Shown here: positions 15,642 to 24,181 of the stretch, piece by piece | Numbering within the stretch: the stretch's first letter is position 1 | How the letters are laid out: each line of letters starts with the position of its first letter | NCBI GenBank assembly: GCA_040386235.1 | Contig: JAZKGA010000005.1 | Span: forward strand, 1 to 36,727 | Direction: 5' to 3' | Length of the DNA: 36,727 nt | From: JAZKGA01 sp040386235 | GTDB taxonomy: Bacteria > Pseudomonadota > Alphaproteobacteria > Micavibrionales > Micavibrionaceae | Notes under the pieces: generated by a model | What the model saw: the letters and a program-made list of their open reading frames with translations, nothing else | Databases searched by the model: none | What the model was told of the DNA's origin: nothing | Program-made: the position numbers and the translations under genes

Positions 15642-16730
15642 TTAGGCGATACCTTCCACCATTACCACCACGCCACGCTGGTCAGTGCGGACGATGCGGC
15701 CACCACTGCGGACCATTGTGGACATCACGTCCCCGTAATAGAGCGGGGAGGCGTTATCCTCAAAAATGTCGATGCCGCCGTTTGTGCGGGTGCCGATGGC
15801 CTTACGCACGTACATGGGATGCCAGAAGATGATGGACTGGCCGTCACCAGCTGCGGCACCAGCTGCGGGGTCTTTGGGGGCACCGGCTGACGTGTAGAGG
15901 ATGGACGTGGAACGGGTCATGATGTCGAAACCGAACACGCGGCCCAACACGCCTTCCTTTTGGGCACCCTGGCCGAAAATGTTGGCGCTGACGAATTCAG
16001 GAATCAGCATCAAGTCCATAGCCAGGTCAGCGGGGACCAGGGCCACACGGCCTTCACGCGGCACGTCCATGCGGTCCAGCAAGCGGGCGGCATTGGCGAA
16101 ATCTTCTTTGGCCACTTTCAGGCGGTTGCCGGTTTGGCTACCCATGTAGGGGCTGCGGCTTGCGCCCGTGCTGCGGAAGATGTTAGCGCCCGTGGTGGGT
16201 GCCCAGTTGTAGAGCATGGAAATGGACGTTTGCGTCTTCAGCTGGTTGTAGTGGTTGAAGAGCAAAGACACGCGCTTCTGATAGCTGGCTTCGATTTGTT
16301 CCGTGACGGTTACGTGGGACGGGTCCGTGGTGAATTCGTCAATGGTGTAGTCAGCGGTGGTATCAGTGCGGCGGGTGGCCACGGCGGGAAATACAGTGCG
16401 GTTTTTCTGAACCGTGGGAACGCCACCAGCTTCAGGGGCGTGAACAATCTTCCCGCTCAGACCTTCGGAATCATCAATGGATTTATTGATGAAGCCGTTT
16501 TCGGGGAACACGTTTTCATTCAGGTCAGTCAGCCAGATTTCCTTTGCGATGGCCATGAAGGCAAAGGGGGACTGGACGGCGGCGGGTTTGGCGGGGAGGC
16601 AAGCGCCCACGGCAAACAAGCCAGCACCCGCAAGGATGCCAGGCACCGCGCCGAACGAATTTGTGACCACTACGGTCAGCAAAAGGCAGACAACGATGTT
16701 GTAAAGCAGGTTATTAAGGTTCAGTTTCAT
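15642..16730 (-). CDS. major capsid protein with hydrophobic N-terminal extension
   Basis: 362 aa. From MAIAKEIWLTDLNENVFPEN (residue 59) onward it reads as an HK97-fold capsid protein of the Mu gpT/Bacteroidota type: an N-arm, a long beta/helix middle with EASYQKRVSLLFNHYNQLKT and LVPADLAMDLMLIPEF, and the last strands IIFWHPMYVRKAIGTRTNGG and GRIVRTDQRGVVVMVE. Residues 1-57 are two hydrophobic segments (LYNIVVCLLLTVVVTNSFGA, GILAGAGLFAVGACL), unusual for a capsid protein. They may be a membrane anchor for prohead assembly or a cleaved delta-domain substitute. It follows the protease/scaffold gene, as in Mu (I-Z-T). Confidence 0.75.
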   Translation of the reverse strand: MKLNLNNLLYNIVVCLLLTVVVTNSFGAVPGILAGAGLFAVGACLPAKPAAVQSPFAFMAIAKEIWLTDLNENVFPENGFINKSIDDSEGLSGKIVHAPEAGGVPTVQKNRTVFPAVATRRTDTTADYTIDEFTTDPSHVTVTEQIEASYQKRVSLLFNHYNQLKTQTSISMLYNWAPTTGANIFRSTGASRSPYMGSQTGNRLKVAKEDFANAARLLDRMDVPREGRVALVPADLAMDLMLIPEFVSANIFGQGAQKEGVLGRVFGFDIMTRSTSILYTSAGAPKDPAAGAAAGDGQSIIFWHPMYVRKAIGTRTNGGIDIFEDNASPLYYGDVMSTMVRSGGRIVRTDQRGVVVMVEGIA

Positions 16731-16817
16731 GAAGAAAAAGTGTCGTTGAAAACGATTTATAACTGAGATTTTGGACAGATTCCGACTTTTATGACAGGTG
16801 TGGAGTGTTGCGGCGGC

Positions 16818-17315
16818 CTAGCTTCGCAGGTCGTAAAATGCTTTCGTCAGGGCCGTGTGGATGTCGGTTTTTTCGTGCTTCAGCCGCAGCCAGTTGGCGG
16901 GGTCTTCTTTCTCCCAGCGGCGGGCGTTCCAATCGCCACGGGACAGCAAAAGCACGTCCAGCGGACCTTTGGCCACTTCACCACCTTCGGGCGTGATGAC
17001 AGCGTTTTTGGTTTCCACGGCCTTCACCACGTTCACCAGGCGGATAGTGTCACGCTCCTGGCCAGCACCTTCACCAGCTGCGGCGGTCAGGCTGGAAAAG
17101 TCAATCATTTCCAGGGCCGCTTCAGGGTCCAGTTTGGCCAGCCGCAGGAACATGGCTTCTTTCTCGGGCTTAATCAGATTGGCCGATTTGGCCAGCTTCA
17201 GCACGAAATCAGCGGTTTCACCTTTGGCGTCCGTCTTCAGTTTTTCGATGGCAGCCAGGGCCGCATCTTCCGAGGCGTCCACAGACAGCCCGAGGCGTGA
17301 TAAAAGCAATTTCAT
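16818..17315 (-). CDS. possible nested scaffold protein from an internal start
   Basis: In frame with the protease, an ATG at 17315 opens a 165-codon product covering the helical, Glu/Asp-rich C-terminal domain. In Mu the separate scaffold Z is made this way from inside gene I. The start is inferred from domain boundary and analogy; no clear Shine-Dalgarno is seen in front of it (upstream bases are AACCCAAA). Confidence 0.35.
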   Translation of the reverse strand: MKLLLSRLGLSVDASEDAALAAIEKLKTDAKGETADFVLKLAKSANLIKPEKEAMFLRLAKLDPEAALEMIDFSSLTAAAGEGAGQERDTIRLVNVVKAVETKNAVITPEGGEVAKGPLDVLLLSRGDWNARRWEKEDPANWLRLKHEKTDIHTALTKAFYDLRS

Positions 17316-17828
17316 TTTGGGTTCGTAATTGGTTTTGAGGGTTGGAAAAAGTTCTTTGAAGGTTTCGGCGGTTGCGGCGGCATCTTGTGAGAGCCGCAGG
17401 CGTCCGCCCTGAAGAGTTAGCCGCAGGGCCAAAGCCCCGTCATTGCCTGGAATGTCACAGATGCTTATTTCATACAGCTTTGATTTTGTGGCCGTGGGGA
17501 AGGTCTGACCCATCAAAAGCAGCTCAGGCCGGTCTGACCATTCTGTGGGTTCTAATTCAGGGGAGCAAGCCCGCAGCCAGTCCCCGTCCACTTTCCGCTT
17601 TATTTCCAGCGCGAATTCATCCCCTTCATCGAACACGGGAAGACCAGTCAGTAATGGTCCTTCCACCCGCAGGTCTTCCACCCGGCCGATGACACGGCCC
17701 CGGCTGTGCATATAGAGAAGCACGGGGTTTTTCGTGTATTGGGAAATGTCAATCCCTGCGGTCATCACACGGATGCCGTAGGAATTGACCACGTTTTCGT
17801 CACTGATAATAAAGCGTTTTTCAGACAT
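16818..17828 (-). CDS. prohead protease with C-terminal scaffold domain (Mu I/Z-like)
   Basis: Start taken at 17828 (MSEKRFIISDENVVNSYGIR); the frame continues 15 codons upstream. 336 aa. The N-terminal ~140 residues have the HK97/U35 prohead protease pattern: a catalytic His in VLLYMHSRGRVIG (residue ~41) and Ser in WLRACSPELEP (~89), with SICDIPGND later. The C-terminal part is helical and acidic (EAMFLRLAKLDPEAALEMIDF), as expected for a scaffold. An internal ATG at 17315 (MKLLLSRLGLSVDASEDAAL) begins exactly at this scaffold domain and could give a nested scaffold product, as Mu Z is nested in I. Confidence 0.75.
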   Translation of the reverse strand: MSEKRFIISDENVVNSYGIRVMTAGIDISQYTKNPVLLYMHSRGRVIGRVEDLRVEGPLLTGLPVFDEGDEFALEIKRKVDGDWLRACSPELEPTEWSDRPELLLMGQTFPTATKSKLYEISICDIPGNDGALALRLTLQGGRLRLSQDAAATAETFKELFPTLKTNYEPKMKLLLSRLGLSVDASEDAALAAIEKLKTDAKGETADFVLKLAKSANLIKPEKEAMFLRLAKLDPEAALEMIDFSSLTAAAGEGAGQERDTIRLVNVVKAVETKNAVITPEGGEVAKGPLDVLLLSRGDWNARRWEKEDPANWLRLKHEKTDIHTALTKAFYDLRS

Positions 17829-18000
17829 GGTTTGGCGGGTTGCTTCCAATTGGGAAAGCAATGTTACACCCACACCAAACCCCCTGTAAAGCCCTGTTTT
17901 TCATGGCGCGTAGTGATTTCCGCCGTCATGGAAATCATGTCTGGACGCCCCTTCCTGGTCAGACTTTCTTTGCTGTCATCTAATTGCAAAAAGTCCGTCT
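17829..18000. promoter_or_regulatory. divergent late control region
   Basis: The 170 bp between protease (leftward) and small terminase (rightward) must hold two late promoters back to back. A TTTG at about 17876 and a TAACATTG-like element occur on the minus strand but their spacing is too short for the standard promoter. On the plus strand I find no TAnnTTTG. Activator-dependent late promoters, as in Mu, are therefore likely. No activator of the Mor/C family is recognisable in the window. Confidence 0.4.
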
Positions 18001-18453
18001 ATGGCAATGACCAGTAAAGAGAAATTGGCTTATGCTCAAAGCCTGTATCTGAACACAGACCACACCCAGCAGGAAATTGCGGAAAGGGTGGGCGTGTCGG
18101 AAAACACGCTGACCGCCTGGAAGGTGAAGCATAATTGGGACACGCTCAGGGGAGCCACCACGGCCACCAAACCCAAAATGATAGCGTCCTTTTATCAGCA
18201 GATAACGCTGATTGAAAAATCCGCTGTGGATGCGGAAGGGCAGCCCCGCGCCCTGACCCTGAAGGAAACTCAGGCCATCCGCATGATTACAAAAGCCATC
18301 CAGGAAATGGATAAGAAGCTGGCCGCTGACCATTACGTGACCATGATGGAGGAATTCACCAAATTCCTTTTCACGAATGACAAAGCAGCGGGCAAACTCT
18401 TCCTGCCCTGGCTGGACCGCTTCATGGACCAAAAGTTCAGTGAACTGACATAA
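18001..18453 (+). CDS. terminase small subunit
   Basis: 150 aa (or 148 from the MTS start at 18007). N-terminal HTH: KLAYAQSLYLNTDHTQQEIAERVGVSENTLTAWKVKHNWDTLR, given here as two parts of one motif, is the classical small-terminase HTH (as in Mu gp27/DUF1804 and other TerS). A helical oligomerisation region follows. It binds DNA and hands it to the large subunit; in Mu-like phages it recognises the pac site near the phage end. It is the first gene of the rightward head cassette. Confidence 0.75.
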   Translation: MAMTSKEKLAYAQSLYLNTDHTQQEIAERVGVSENTLTAWKVKHNWDTLRGATTATKPKMIASFYQQITLIEKSAVDAEGQPRALTLKETQAIRMITKAIQEMDKKLAADHYVTMMEEFTKFLFTNDKAAGKLFLPWLDRFMDQKFSELT

Positions 18454-18592
18454 GCCAGCCAGTCCAGCCCCGTCAGACCTTTCAAACGCCGTTCAAACGG
18501 CATCAGAAGCGACGAACGGCCCCGAGTGAACACCACCGCAGCCGCGAACGCCTTACAGCGCCTTAAAACGCTTAAAAACCACATTCCCCAAA
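18454..18592. other. gap between terminase genes
   Basis: 139 bp without an ORF. It has a short inverted repeat built from ACGCCGTT-CAAACGGC (about 18486-18500) and a Pro/Arg-rich-looking but stop-broken remainder. No promoter or terminator is evident. Confidence 0.4.
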
Positions 18593-20158
18593 ATGGCTTC
18601 AGGTTCCCCCCTATCTAAGAATAAGCAGGCCCGCGAACGGTGGAAAGAACTGGTGGCCGTGGTCAGCCAGGCGCACACGGTTGACCCTGACGAATCCTTC
18701 ACCAGCAAAGCGGCCCGAGTGAACCGCGCCCTGGTGGATTATGACTTCTTTGTCACCACCTATTTCCCACACTATACAAAGGACAAAACGGGCCGTGTGA
18801 CCAATTGCGCCCCTTTTCACATCAAAGCGGCCAATCAGATTCTGAGTGACCCGTACTTCACGGGGCTGCTGGCCTGGTTTCGAGGGTCCGCCAAATCCAC
18901 CCACGCCAATATCTTTTTGCCCCTGTGGCTGAAGATTCAGCGCCCTATCCGTCAGCTGAACGTGATGATGCTGATAGGGAAGAACGCCAAAACGGCGGCC
19001 CGCTTGCTTCAGGACATTCAGGTGGAACTGGCCAAAAATGACCTTTACATCAATGATTTCGGCCACCAGATGAAGGCCGGTTCATGGGAGGAAGGTGAAT
19101 TCCAGACAGAAGATGGCTGCGCTTTTGTGTCTTTGGGCATGGGACAGCCGCCCCGTGGTACACGTTTCGGCGCGAATCGGCCGGATTATATCGTCATGGA
19201 TGACTTTGATGACGATAAAATGAAAAAGAACGCGGCCCGAGTGCGGGAAGTGATTGAATGGATTCACCGCGCCGTCCTGCCCACTATGGACATCGGCGTG
19301 GCCCGCTTCATTGCGGTGAATAACTTGATAGCCAAAAAAGGCGTCATGGCTGGCCTGCGGGCGGAACATCCTGACTGGTATTGGGACCAGGTGGACGCCC
19401 TGGACAAACAGGGGAATCCGACGTGGGATAAGTACACGAAAGAATACTTTGACCGCCTTTTGGCCAAAGTGAAGCGCAAAGCCTTCCTGTCTGAATACAT
19501 GAATGACCCGCAGGAAGACGGCGGCGTCTTCACCAATGAACAGGTCATCTTCAAAAAGATGCCGAACAATTGGACGGACTTTGACGCGCTTGTGATGTAC
19601 GCTGACCCGAGCTTCAGCACGTCCGAAACAAGTGACTTTTTTTCAATCCCATTGTGGGCGAAAAAAGGCGCTCAGTTCTACAAATTGAAGGTTTACCACC
19701 GGCAAAGGGAAACCAGCGCCAAAGCAATCAAATGGTGGTTTGACTTCTATTTGAAGATGCCGCAGGCCATCCGTTCAAAGCTGCGGTGTTACGTGGAAGC
19801 CAACGCCACACAGAAAGAACTGTTGCGGCCCGTCATCCAGAAAGAGGCCAAAAAACGCGGCATTGCCAGTTTTATCCGCTACGATACCCGGAAGAAAGGG
19901 GATAAGGAAGACCGCATCAGCAGCATGACCACACAGTACGAAAACGGGGATGTTTTCTACAACGTGGACGAACAAAATGACCCTGACATGATGGCCAGCG
20001 TGGAAATGCTCACCAGCTGGACGGAAGGGGCGAAACATGATGACGGCCCCGATGCCGATGAATCCGCCTGGCGGATGCTGGAAAAGTTGGGGCGCAAAAG
20101 TGGACGTGGGGAAACCCGTTCAGGCAGCTTTCAAAAGAGTTCAAACCGCAGTTTTTAA
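18593..20158 (+). CDS. terminase large subunit (Mu gp28-like)
   Basis: 521 aa. ATPase domain: a P-loop-like FRGSAKSTHANIF near residue 100 (an SAKS variant of Walker A seen in Mu-like terminases), Walker B YIVMDDFDDDKM near 200 and a coupling SxN-type segment IAVNNL near 242. Nuclease domain: the first acidic residue in VMYADPSFSTSETSDFF near 335, further Glu in CYVEANATQKELL near 402, and a final Asp cluster DDGPDADESAW near 482, where RNase-H-type TerL nucleases end. The C-terminus is basic and Ser/Arg-rich. It pumps DNA into the prohead and makes headful cuts. Confidence 0.85.
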   Translation: MASGSPLSKNKQARERWKELVAVVSQAHTVDPDESFTSKAARVNRALVDYDFFVTTYFPHYTKDKTGRVTNCAPFHIKAANQILSDPYFTGLLAWFRGSAKSTHANIFLPLWLKIQRPIRQLNVMMLIGKNAKTAARLLQDIQVELAKNDLYINDFGHQMKAGSWEEGEFQTEDGCAFVSLGMGQPPRGTRFGANRPDYIVMDDFDDDKMKKNAARVREVIEWIHRAVLPTMDIGVARFIAVNNLIAKKGVMAGLRAEHPDWYWDQVDALDKQGNPTWDKYTKEYFDRLLAKVKRKAFLSEYMNDPQEDGGVFTNEQVIFKKMPNNWTDFDALVMYADPSFSTSETSDFFSIPLWAKKGAQFYKLKVYHRQRETSAKAIKWWFDFYLKMPQAIRSKLRCYVEANATQKELLRPVIQKEAKKRGIASFIRYDTRKKGDKEDRISSMTTQYENGDVFYNVDEQNDPDMMASVEMLTSWTEGAKHDDGPDADESAWRMLEKLGRKSGRGETRSGSFQKSSNRSF

Positions 20159-20169
20159 CCATTACGAAC

Positions 20170-20646
20170 ATGGCATTTTTAACCCTTCTGGACTATCGGT
20201 CCAAAATTTCAGAACACGATTTAGAAGCCCTGCGGGCGCTGGATGCCCCCGTCCCCGTGTTTGGGACGGAACCAGAGGAAGCCGACGAACCAGACCAAAG
20301 CATCCGTGAACAAGCGGAGGAAGAGGCCATGACGGAAGTGGCCAGCTACCTGCGGGGCCGCTTTGACATGACGGCCGCTTATGCCGCCACCGGCCAGGCC
20401 CGCAATAAACACCTGGTCATGATTGTGGTGGACGTGGCCATCTGGAATCTGTCCCCGCAGGTGGCGTTTGCCGTGGTCCCCGAGATTCGGGAAAGCCGCT
20501 ATAAAGCGGCCATAGCCTGGCTGAAGCTGGCCGAAAGCGGGAAGAGCAATCCCGAGTTACCCCGCTACGAAATAGACCCCGAGAAGCCGCAGGCCCGCCG
20601 TCTGTTTCGCTATGGTTCCAACGCGCCACGGGTGCAATCTTTCTAA
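20170..20646 (+). CDS. gp36-like (DUF1320) head-tail protein
   Basis: 158 aa. It begins FLTLLDYRSKISEHDLEAL and has the two-helix pattern with EAMTEVASYLRGRFDMTAAY and HLVMIVVDVAIWNLS seen in Mu gp36/DUF1320 proteins, which are usually about 140 aa. These are head-completion or connector proteins. In Mu it lies after the capsid gene; here it lies between the large terminase and the portal, as in several other Mu-like phages. Spacing to neighbours is 10-12 bp. Confidence 0.65.
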   Translation: MAFLTLLDYRSKISEHDLEALRALDAPVPVFGTEPEEADEPDQSIREQAEEEAMTEVASYLRGRFDMTAAYAATGQARNKHLVMIVVDVAIWNLSPQVAFAVVPEIRESRYKAAIAWLKLAESGKSNPELPRYEIDPEKPQARRLFRYGSNAPRVQSF

Positions 20647-20655
20647 TTACCCACA

Positions 20656-22836
20656 ATGGATTTCAAGATTTTCGGAACCAGGATTCAGCTAGGCAAAGAC
20701 AGCCCAGCAGCACCCACGCCCCCGAGTGGTGGCGGAAAAAAGAAGCCCGCCCGCAGCCAAAGCAAACGGCTACTGGAAGAGGTGGAAAAGGCCACTGGCC
20801 GCCACAAAGCCAAAGCTGAAATGGATGTATGGGTCAGGGCTGAAGACCGCGCCCGTAGCCCGCTTTTCCCGCGCCGTGACCAGCTGATTTATCTATACAC
20901 GGCCATCACGAAAGACGGCTATTTGACGGGTCAGATTAAGACCCTGAAAAATAAAGTGCTGTCTGAAGGATTTGCGCTGGTGAACAAGAAAACCGGCGTG
21001 GAAGATGATAAAGCCCTGGAATTACTACAGCGGCCCTGGTTTCATGAATTCATGAACCGCTACCTGGACACGGACTTCTATGGCCACAGCCTGCTGAATT
21101 TCGACTATCCCGAGGCGGAAGGGGACCACGCGGGCGAGTTCACCCGGTTCGACTTGATACCCCGTGAAAACGTGGTCCCCGAGACTGGTGAAGTGCTTAT
21201 CCGTCCCACGGATGCCGTGGGCATCCCCTACCGTGACACGGACGCCCCTTATGCCAAATTGCTGGTGGAAATCATCCTGAAGGATGAAGAGGGCAAATAT
21301 TCATTGGGCATCCTGAACAAAGCCGCGCCTGAAGTCATCTGGAAAAAGTATTCACGGACGGACTGGTCACGGCGGTCTGAAAAATTCGGGATGCCGCTGG
21401 TGGGCTATAAGACGGACACGGTTGAAAAGGAAGAGCTAGACCAAAAGGAAATGGCCCTGGCCAATATGGGTTCAAACGGCTTCCTATTGATGGAAGAGAA
21501 TGAAGAACTGATATTCCATGAAGCCAAATCCAACGATTCCGGCCAGATGTACAGCGGCCTGAAATCGGCCTGTGATGATGAAATAGCTTTCATGATTACG
21601 GGTCAGACCATGACCAGCCAGGACGGCAGCAGCAAAAGCCAGGGGGAAGTTCACGAACGTGTCCAGGAACATTATATCCAGGAACGTCAGCGGTCCCTGA
21701 GCTACTTTGTGAACTACAATTTGATGCCGTTTTTGAAGGATTGGGGCTATGCCCTGGACGGCCTGGAATTCAAGTGGCGCGGGCTACTGGATGAAGAGGC
21801 CGCCAAGAAATTGGCCGCAGCTGGTCCGCAGCTTCCCGAGCCTGACCCCAACGCGGACCCCAACGCCAAAGGCCCAAAAGACGGCCCTGACGCGCAAGCG
21901 CCTGCGGCCCCGGCCAAAGGGAAGCAGCCCAAAGCCGCGCCCAAAGGAAACCAGAAACTGACGCTGGAAACGCCAAATTTTACTAAGCCCGTGACGCTGG
22001 CCAGCGTCACGGGCCGCATCCAACTGGCCGGAACTGACAAAGACACGCCCGAACTGCGGCGGCTGTTTGATAACGTAGTTGAGAAACTACACACTGAGCG
22101 GCCAAAGCTGCGGAAGATGATGCGGTCCCCCGAGTTCCGCGCCATGATGAAGGAAACCGCCGGCCAGCTGACACAGGGCGTTTCGGAAGGCTACGGGGCA
22201 AAGTTGCCCGAGCTGGTTTTTGGGACGCCTGACGCTGTGCTACTCGGGAAGCTGACCACCCATCTGTACATCTTCAGCGCGAACAAATCTTACAAGCTGC
22301 TGACGGAACTGAACCAGCTGCTGGTGGACGGTGGCCAGATACGGCCCTACGCTGATTTCAAGCGGGAAGCCCTGGTCCTACATTCTGACTATAACATCCA
22401 GTGGCTGAAAACGGAATATGAAACCGCAGTGGCCACGGGTCAGATGGCCGCCAAATGGCTGACTTTCCAGGATGACAAAGACGCCTATTTCCTGAAGTAC
22501 ACCACCGCAGGGGATAAGCGGGTCCGCCCTACTCATGCCGAACTGGACGGGATTATCCTTCCCGTGGATGACCCGTTCTGGAATAGTCATTATCCGCCGT
22601 TGGGCTTCAAATGCAGGTGCAACGTGACCCGAGTTCCCCGCATTGGGCGCACGGCCACCACCGCCAAAGAACTGTCAGAACTGAGCATCAAGCCCGCCGA
22701 ATTTGGAAACAACTGCGGGAAAACGGGCGTGGTGTTTCCGGCCACCCACCAATACAATGACATCCCCGAGGGCGTCAAACCGCTACTGCGGAAGATGGCC
22801 ACGGAAGACGCCCCGCAGGCCAAACCAAAGAAATAA
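20656..22836 (+). CDS. portal protein (DUF935) fused to MuF head protein
   Basis: 726 aa. Residues about 60-380 form the portal: RDQLIYLYTAITKDGYLTGQ, then a clip/stem with FGMPLVGYKTD and FHEAKSNDSGQMYSGL, and SYFVNYNLMPFLKDWGYALDG. A Pro/Ala/Lys linker (about 395-430, with NADPNAKGPKDGPDAQAP) leads to a MuF-like domain whose zinc-knuckle-like end is intact: KRVRPTHAELDG and YPPLGFKCRCNVTRV (CRC near residue 651). In Mu these are separate genes 29 and 30 (F). The fusion gives one protein for the DNA gate and its internal partner. It overlaps the gpG-like gene by one base. Confidence 0.85.
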   Translation: MDFKIFGTRIQLGKDSPAAPTPPSGGGKKKPARSQSKRLLEEVEKATGRHKAKAEMDVWVRAEDRARSPLFPRRDQLIYLYTAITKDGYLTGQIKTLKNKVLSEGFALVNKKTGVEDDKALELLQRPWFHEFMNRYLDTDFYGHSLLNFDYPEAEGDHAGEFTRFDLIPRENVVPETGEVLIRPTDAVGIPYRDTDAPYAKLLVEIILKDEEGKYSLGILNKAAPEVIWKKYSRTDWSRRSEKFGMPLVGYKTDTVEKEELDQKEMALANMGSNGFLLMEENEELIFHEAKSNDSGQMYSGLKSACDDEIAFMITGQTMTSQDGSSKSQGEVHERVQEHYIQERQRSLSYFVNYNLMPFLKDWGYALDGLEFKWRGLLDEEAAKKLAAAGPQLPEPDPNADPNAKGPKDGPDAQAPAAPAKGKQPKAAPKGNQKLTLETPNFTKPVTLASVTGRIQLAGTDKDTPELRRLFDNVVEKLHTERPKLRKMMRSPEFRAMMKETAGQLTQGVSEGYGAKLPELVFGTPDAVLLGKLTTHLYIFSANKSYKLLTELNQLLVDGGQIRPYADFKREALVLHSDYNIQWLKTEYETAVATGQMAAKWLTFQDDKDAYFLKYTTAGDKRVRPTHAELDGIILPVDDPFWNSHYPPLGFKCRCNVTRVPRIGRTATTAKELSELSIKPAEFGNNCGKTGVVFPATHQYNDIPEGVKPLLRKMATEDAPQAKPKK

Positions 22837-23378
22837 TGGCTGACTTTTTGAAAGACCTGCGGGTCATGGGAAGCGAAATGCACGACTTTATAAAGCGCCT
22901 GCCTGACCTGGCAGGCGCTGAAGTGATGGATTCGATTGACCAGAACTTCCGTGATGAATCGTTTTTTGGCCAGGCGTGGGAGCCACGAAAGGTTCAGGAA
23001 GGGAACGAGGGAAAAGCCATCCTGGTCCAGACGGGCCGCCTGCGGCGTTCCTTCAAACTTCAGACTTCTGGCCTGGTCATCACGATTTTCACAGATACGC
23101 CCTACGCTGAAATTCACAATGAAGGCGGCATGATTGAAGGCACGGTGGACGTGGCCGCCTATGAACGCCACCAGTACGAAATGAACGAGGTTTCAAAGCC
23201 TGGTTCACGGAAGGAAAAGTGGAAGAAAGAAAAGGTGAGTACGGGGCAAGTGAAAGCCCACACCCGCGAAGTCAGCACCGAAATCCCCCAACGTCAATTC
23301 ATGGGTCCGCATCCCGAGCTAGACCGCAAGATTGAAAAGTTGATTACCACGCGAATGGACAATATATTTGAAGGCTAA
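22836..23378 (+). CDS. phage virion morphogenesis protein (Mu gpG-like)
   Basis: 180 aa. Family features: a helical N-terminus, ILVQTGRLRRSF, TDTPYAEIHNEGG, and near the end PQRQFMGPHPELDRKIE. HK97 gp10/Mu gpG-type proteins all share such an R-x-F-[ML]-G ending, and act in head-tail joining. A basic insertion (residues ~120-150, KEKWKKEKVSTGQVK) is extra. It starts within the portal stop. Confidence 0.75.
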   Translation: MADFLKDLRVMGSEMHDFIKRLPDLAGAEVMDSIDQNFRDESFFGQAWEPRKVQEGNEGKAILVQTGRLRRSFKLQTSGLVITIFTDTPYAEIHNEGGMIEGTVDVAAYERHQYEMNEVSKPGSRKEKWKKEKVSTGQVKAHTREVSTEIPQRQFMGPHPELDRKIEKLITTRMDNIFEG

Positions 23379-23401
23379 TCCCGTTTTTTCACAAAAGTCA
23401 A

Positions 23402-23665
23402 ATGGCCCGTGACCTCTCTTTACTTTCTACACGAAACGCCGAAATCCGTAAATCATACAACAAAATAAAGTGTGAGGAACAAATTATCCACTTTGGCGGG
23501 CGGCGCATTGCCATCAAATTATCCTATCAGCAGACGCTAACACTGCTGAGCCACACGTACTTCATCAGCAAACGGCGTCTGGAATACATTTTGGGGGAAA
23601 CGGAACCGAAATTGGCACCCATCAAGTCATCATCCGAACAGGCGGAAACCCTGGCCACAGCATAA
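23402..23665 (+). CDS. small basic protein, unknown
   Basis: 87 aa, not recognised. Basic and mixed alpha/beta (IRKSYNKIKCEEQIIHFGG; then SYQQTLTLLSHTYFISKRRLEYIL, which looks like two helices of an HTH-type unit, a 'YFISKRRLEYIL' recognition-helix-like end). It is coupled to the next gene (1-bp ATG/TAA overlap) in the head cassette. A small connector or DNA-binding role is possible. Confidence 0.5.
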   Translation: MARDLSLLSTRNAEIRKSYNKIKCEEQIIHFGGRRIAIKLSYQQTLTLLSHTYFISKRRLEYILGETEPKLAPIKSSSEQAETLATA

Positions 23666-24174
23666 TGAAAGACGTTTACGACGCCATCCAGGCAAAAATA
23701 AAAGCCACGGTCCCGCAGGCTAAAACGGTGGAACGGTATTACGGCCAGCTGGCCATGACAGCCGCAGGCATGGGAAATCTTATCATTTTCCCCGCCATTT
23801 ATTATCAGCTGGTGGGCATACGGGCCACCACCCGCAGCAAGGGCGTCCAGGACTGTCAGGGCATTTTGAGGCTGCGGCACTGTGACACGGCGTTGGTGGT
23901 ATCGCAGCTGCGGACCCTGGCATTGGAGGAAGCCAGCTATTTTGGCCTTTCCGGCTTCCGTGGCGACCCGCTACAGGTCGGACTGGATAGGTCCGCCATC
24001 TATCCAGATGACAACTTCAGGGGAACGGAAGTCATCATCACGGAATATCCTATCAAATGGACGGACGTGACACTGATAAACCAGCAGCTGACAATTATTC
24101 AAGGCGGCCAGCTGGATGCGGAACCAACGATTGGGCCGCCTATCTTTGGGGCTTTGCAACCTTCACAAACATAA
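23665..24174 (+). CDS. gp37-like neck / tail-terminator candidate
   Basis: 169 aa. The fold pattern fits tail-terminator or Mu gp37-type proteins: an N-terminal helix (MKDVYDAIQAKIKATVPQ), a beta sheet with FPAIYYQLVGIRATT and ILRLRHCDTALV, a middle helix (VVSQLRTLALEEASYF), then EVIITEYPIKWTDV. The gene lies in the correct place for a connector. I cannot be sure of the family. Confidence 0.45.
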   Translation: MKDVYDAIQAKIKATVPQAKTVERYYGQLAMTAAGMGNLIIFPAIYYQLVGIRATTRSKGVQDCQGILRLRHCDTALVVSQLRTLALEEASYFGLSGFRGDPLQVGLDRSAIYPDDNFRGTEVIITEYPIKWTDVTLINQQLTIIQGGQLDAEPTIGPPIFGALQPSQT

Positions 24175-24181
24175 TTTCTTC

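Noticed and set aside
16791..17300. Rightward ORF opposite the protease
   Set aside because: Shadow frame; the leftward frame has clear protease motifs.
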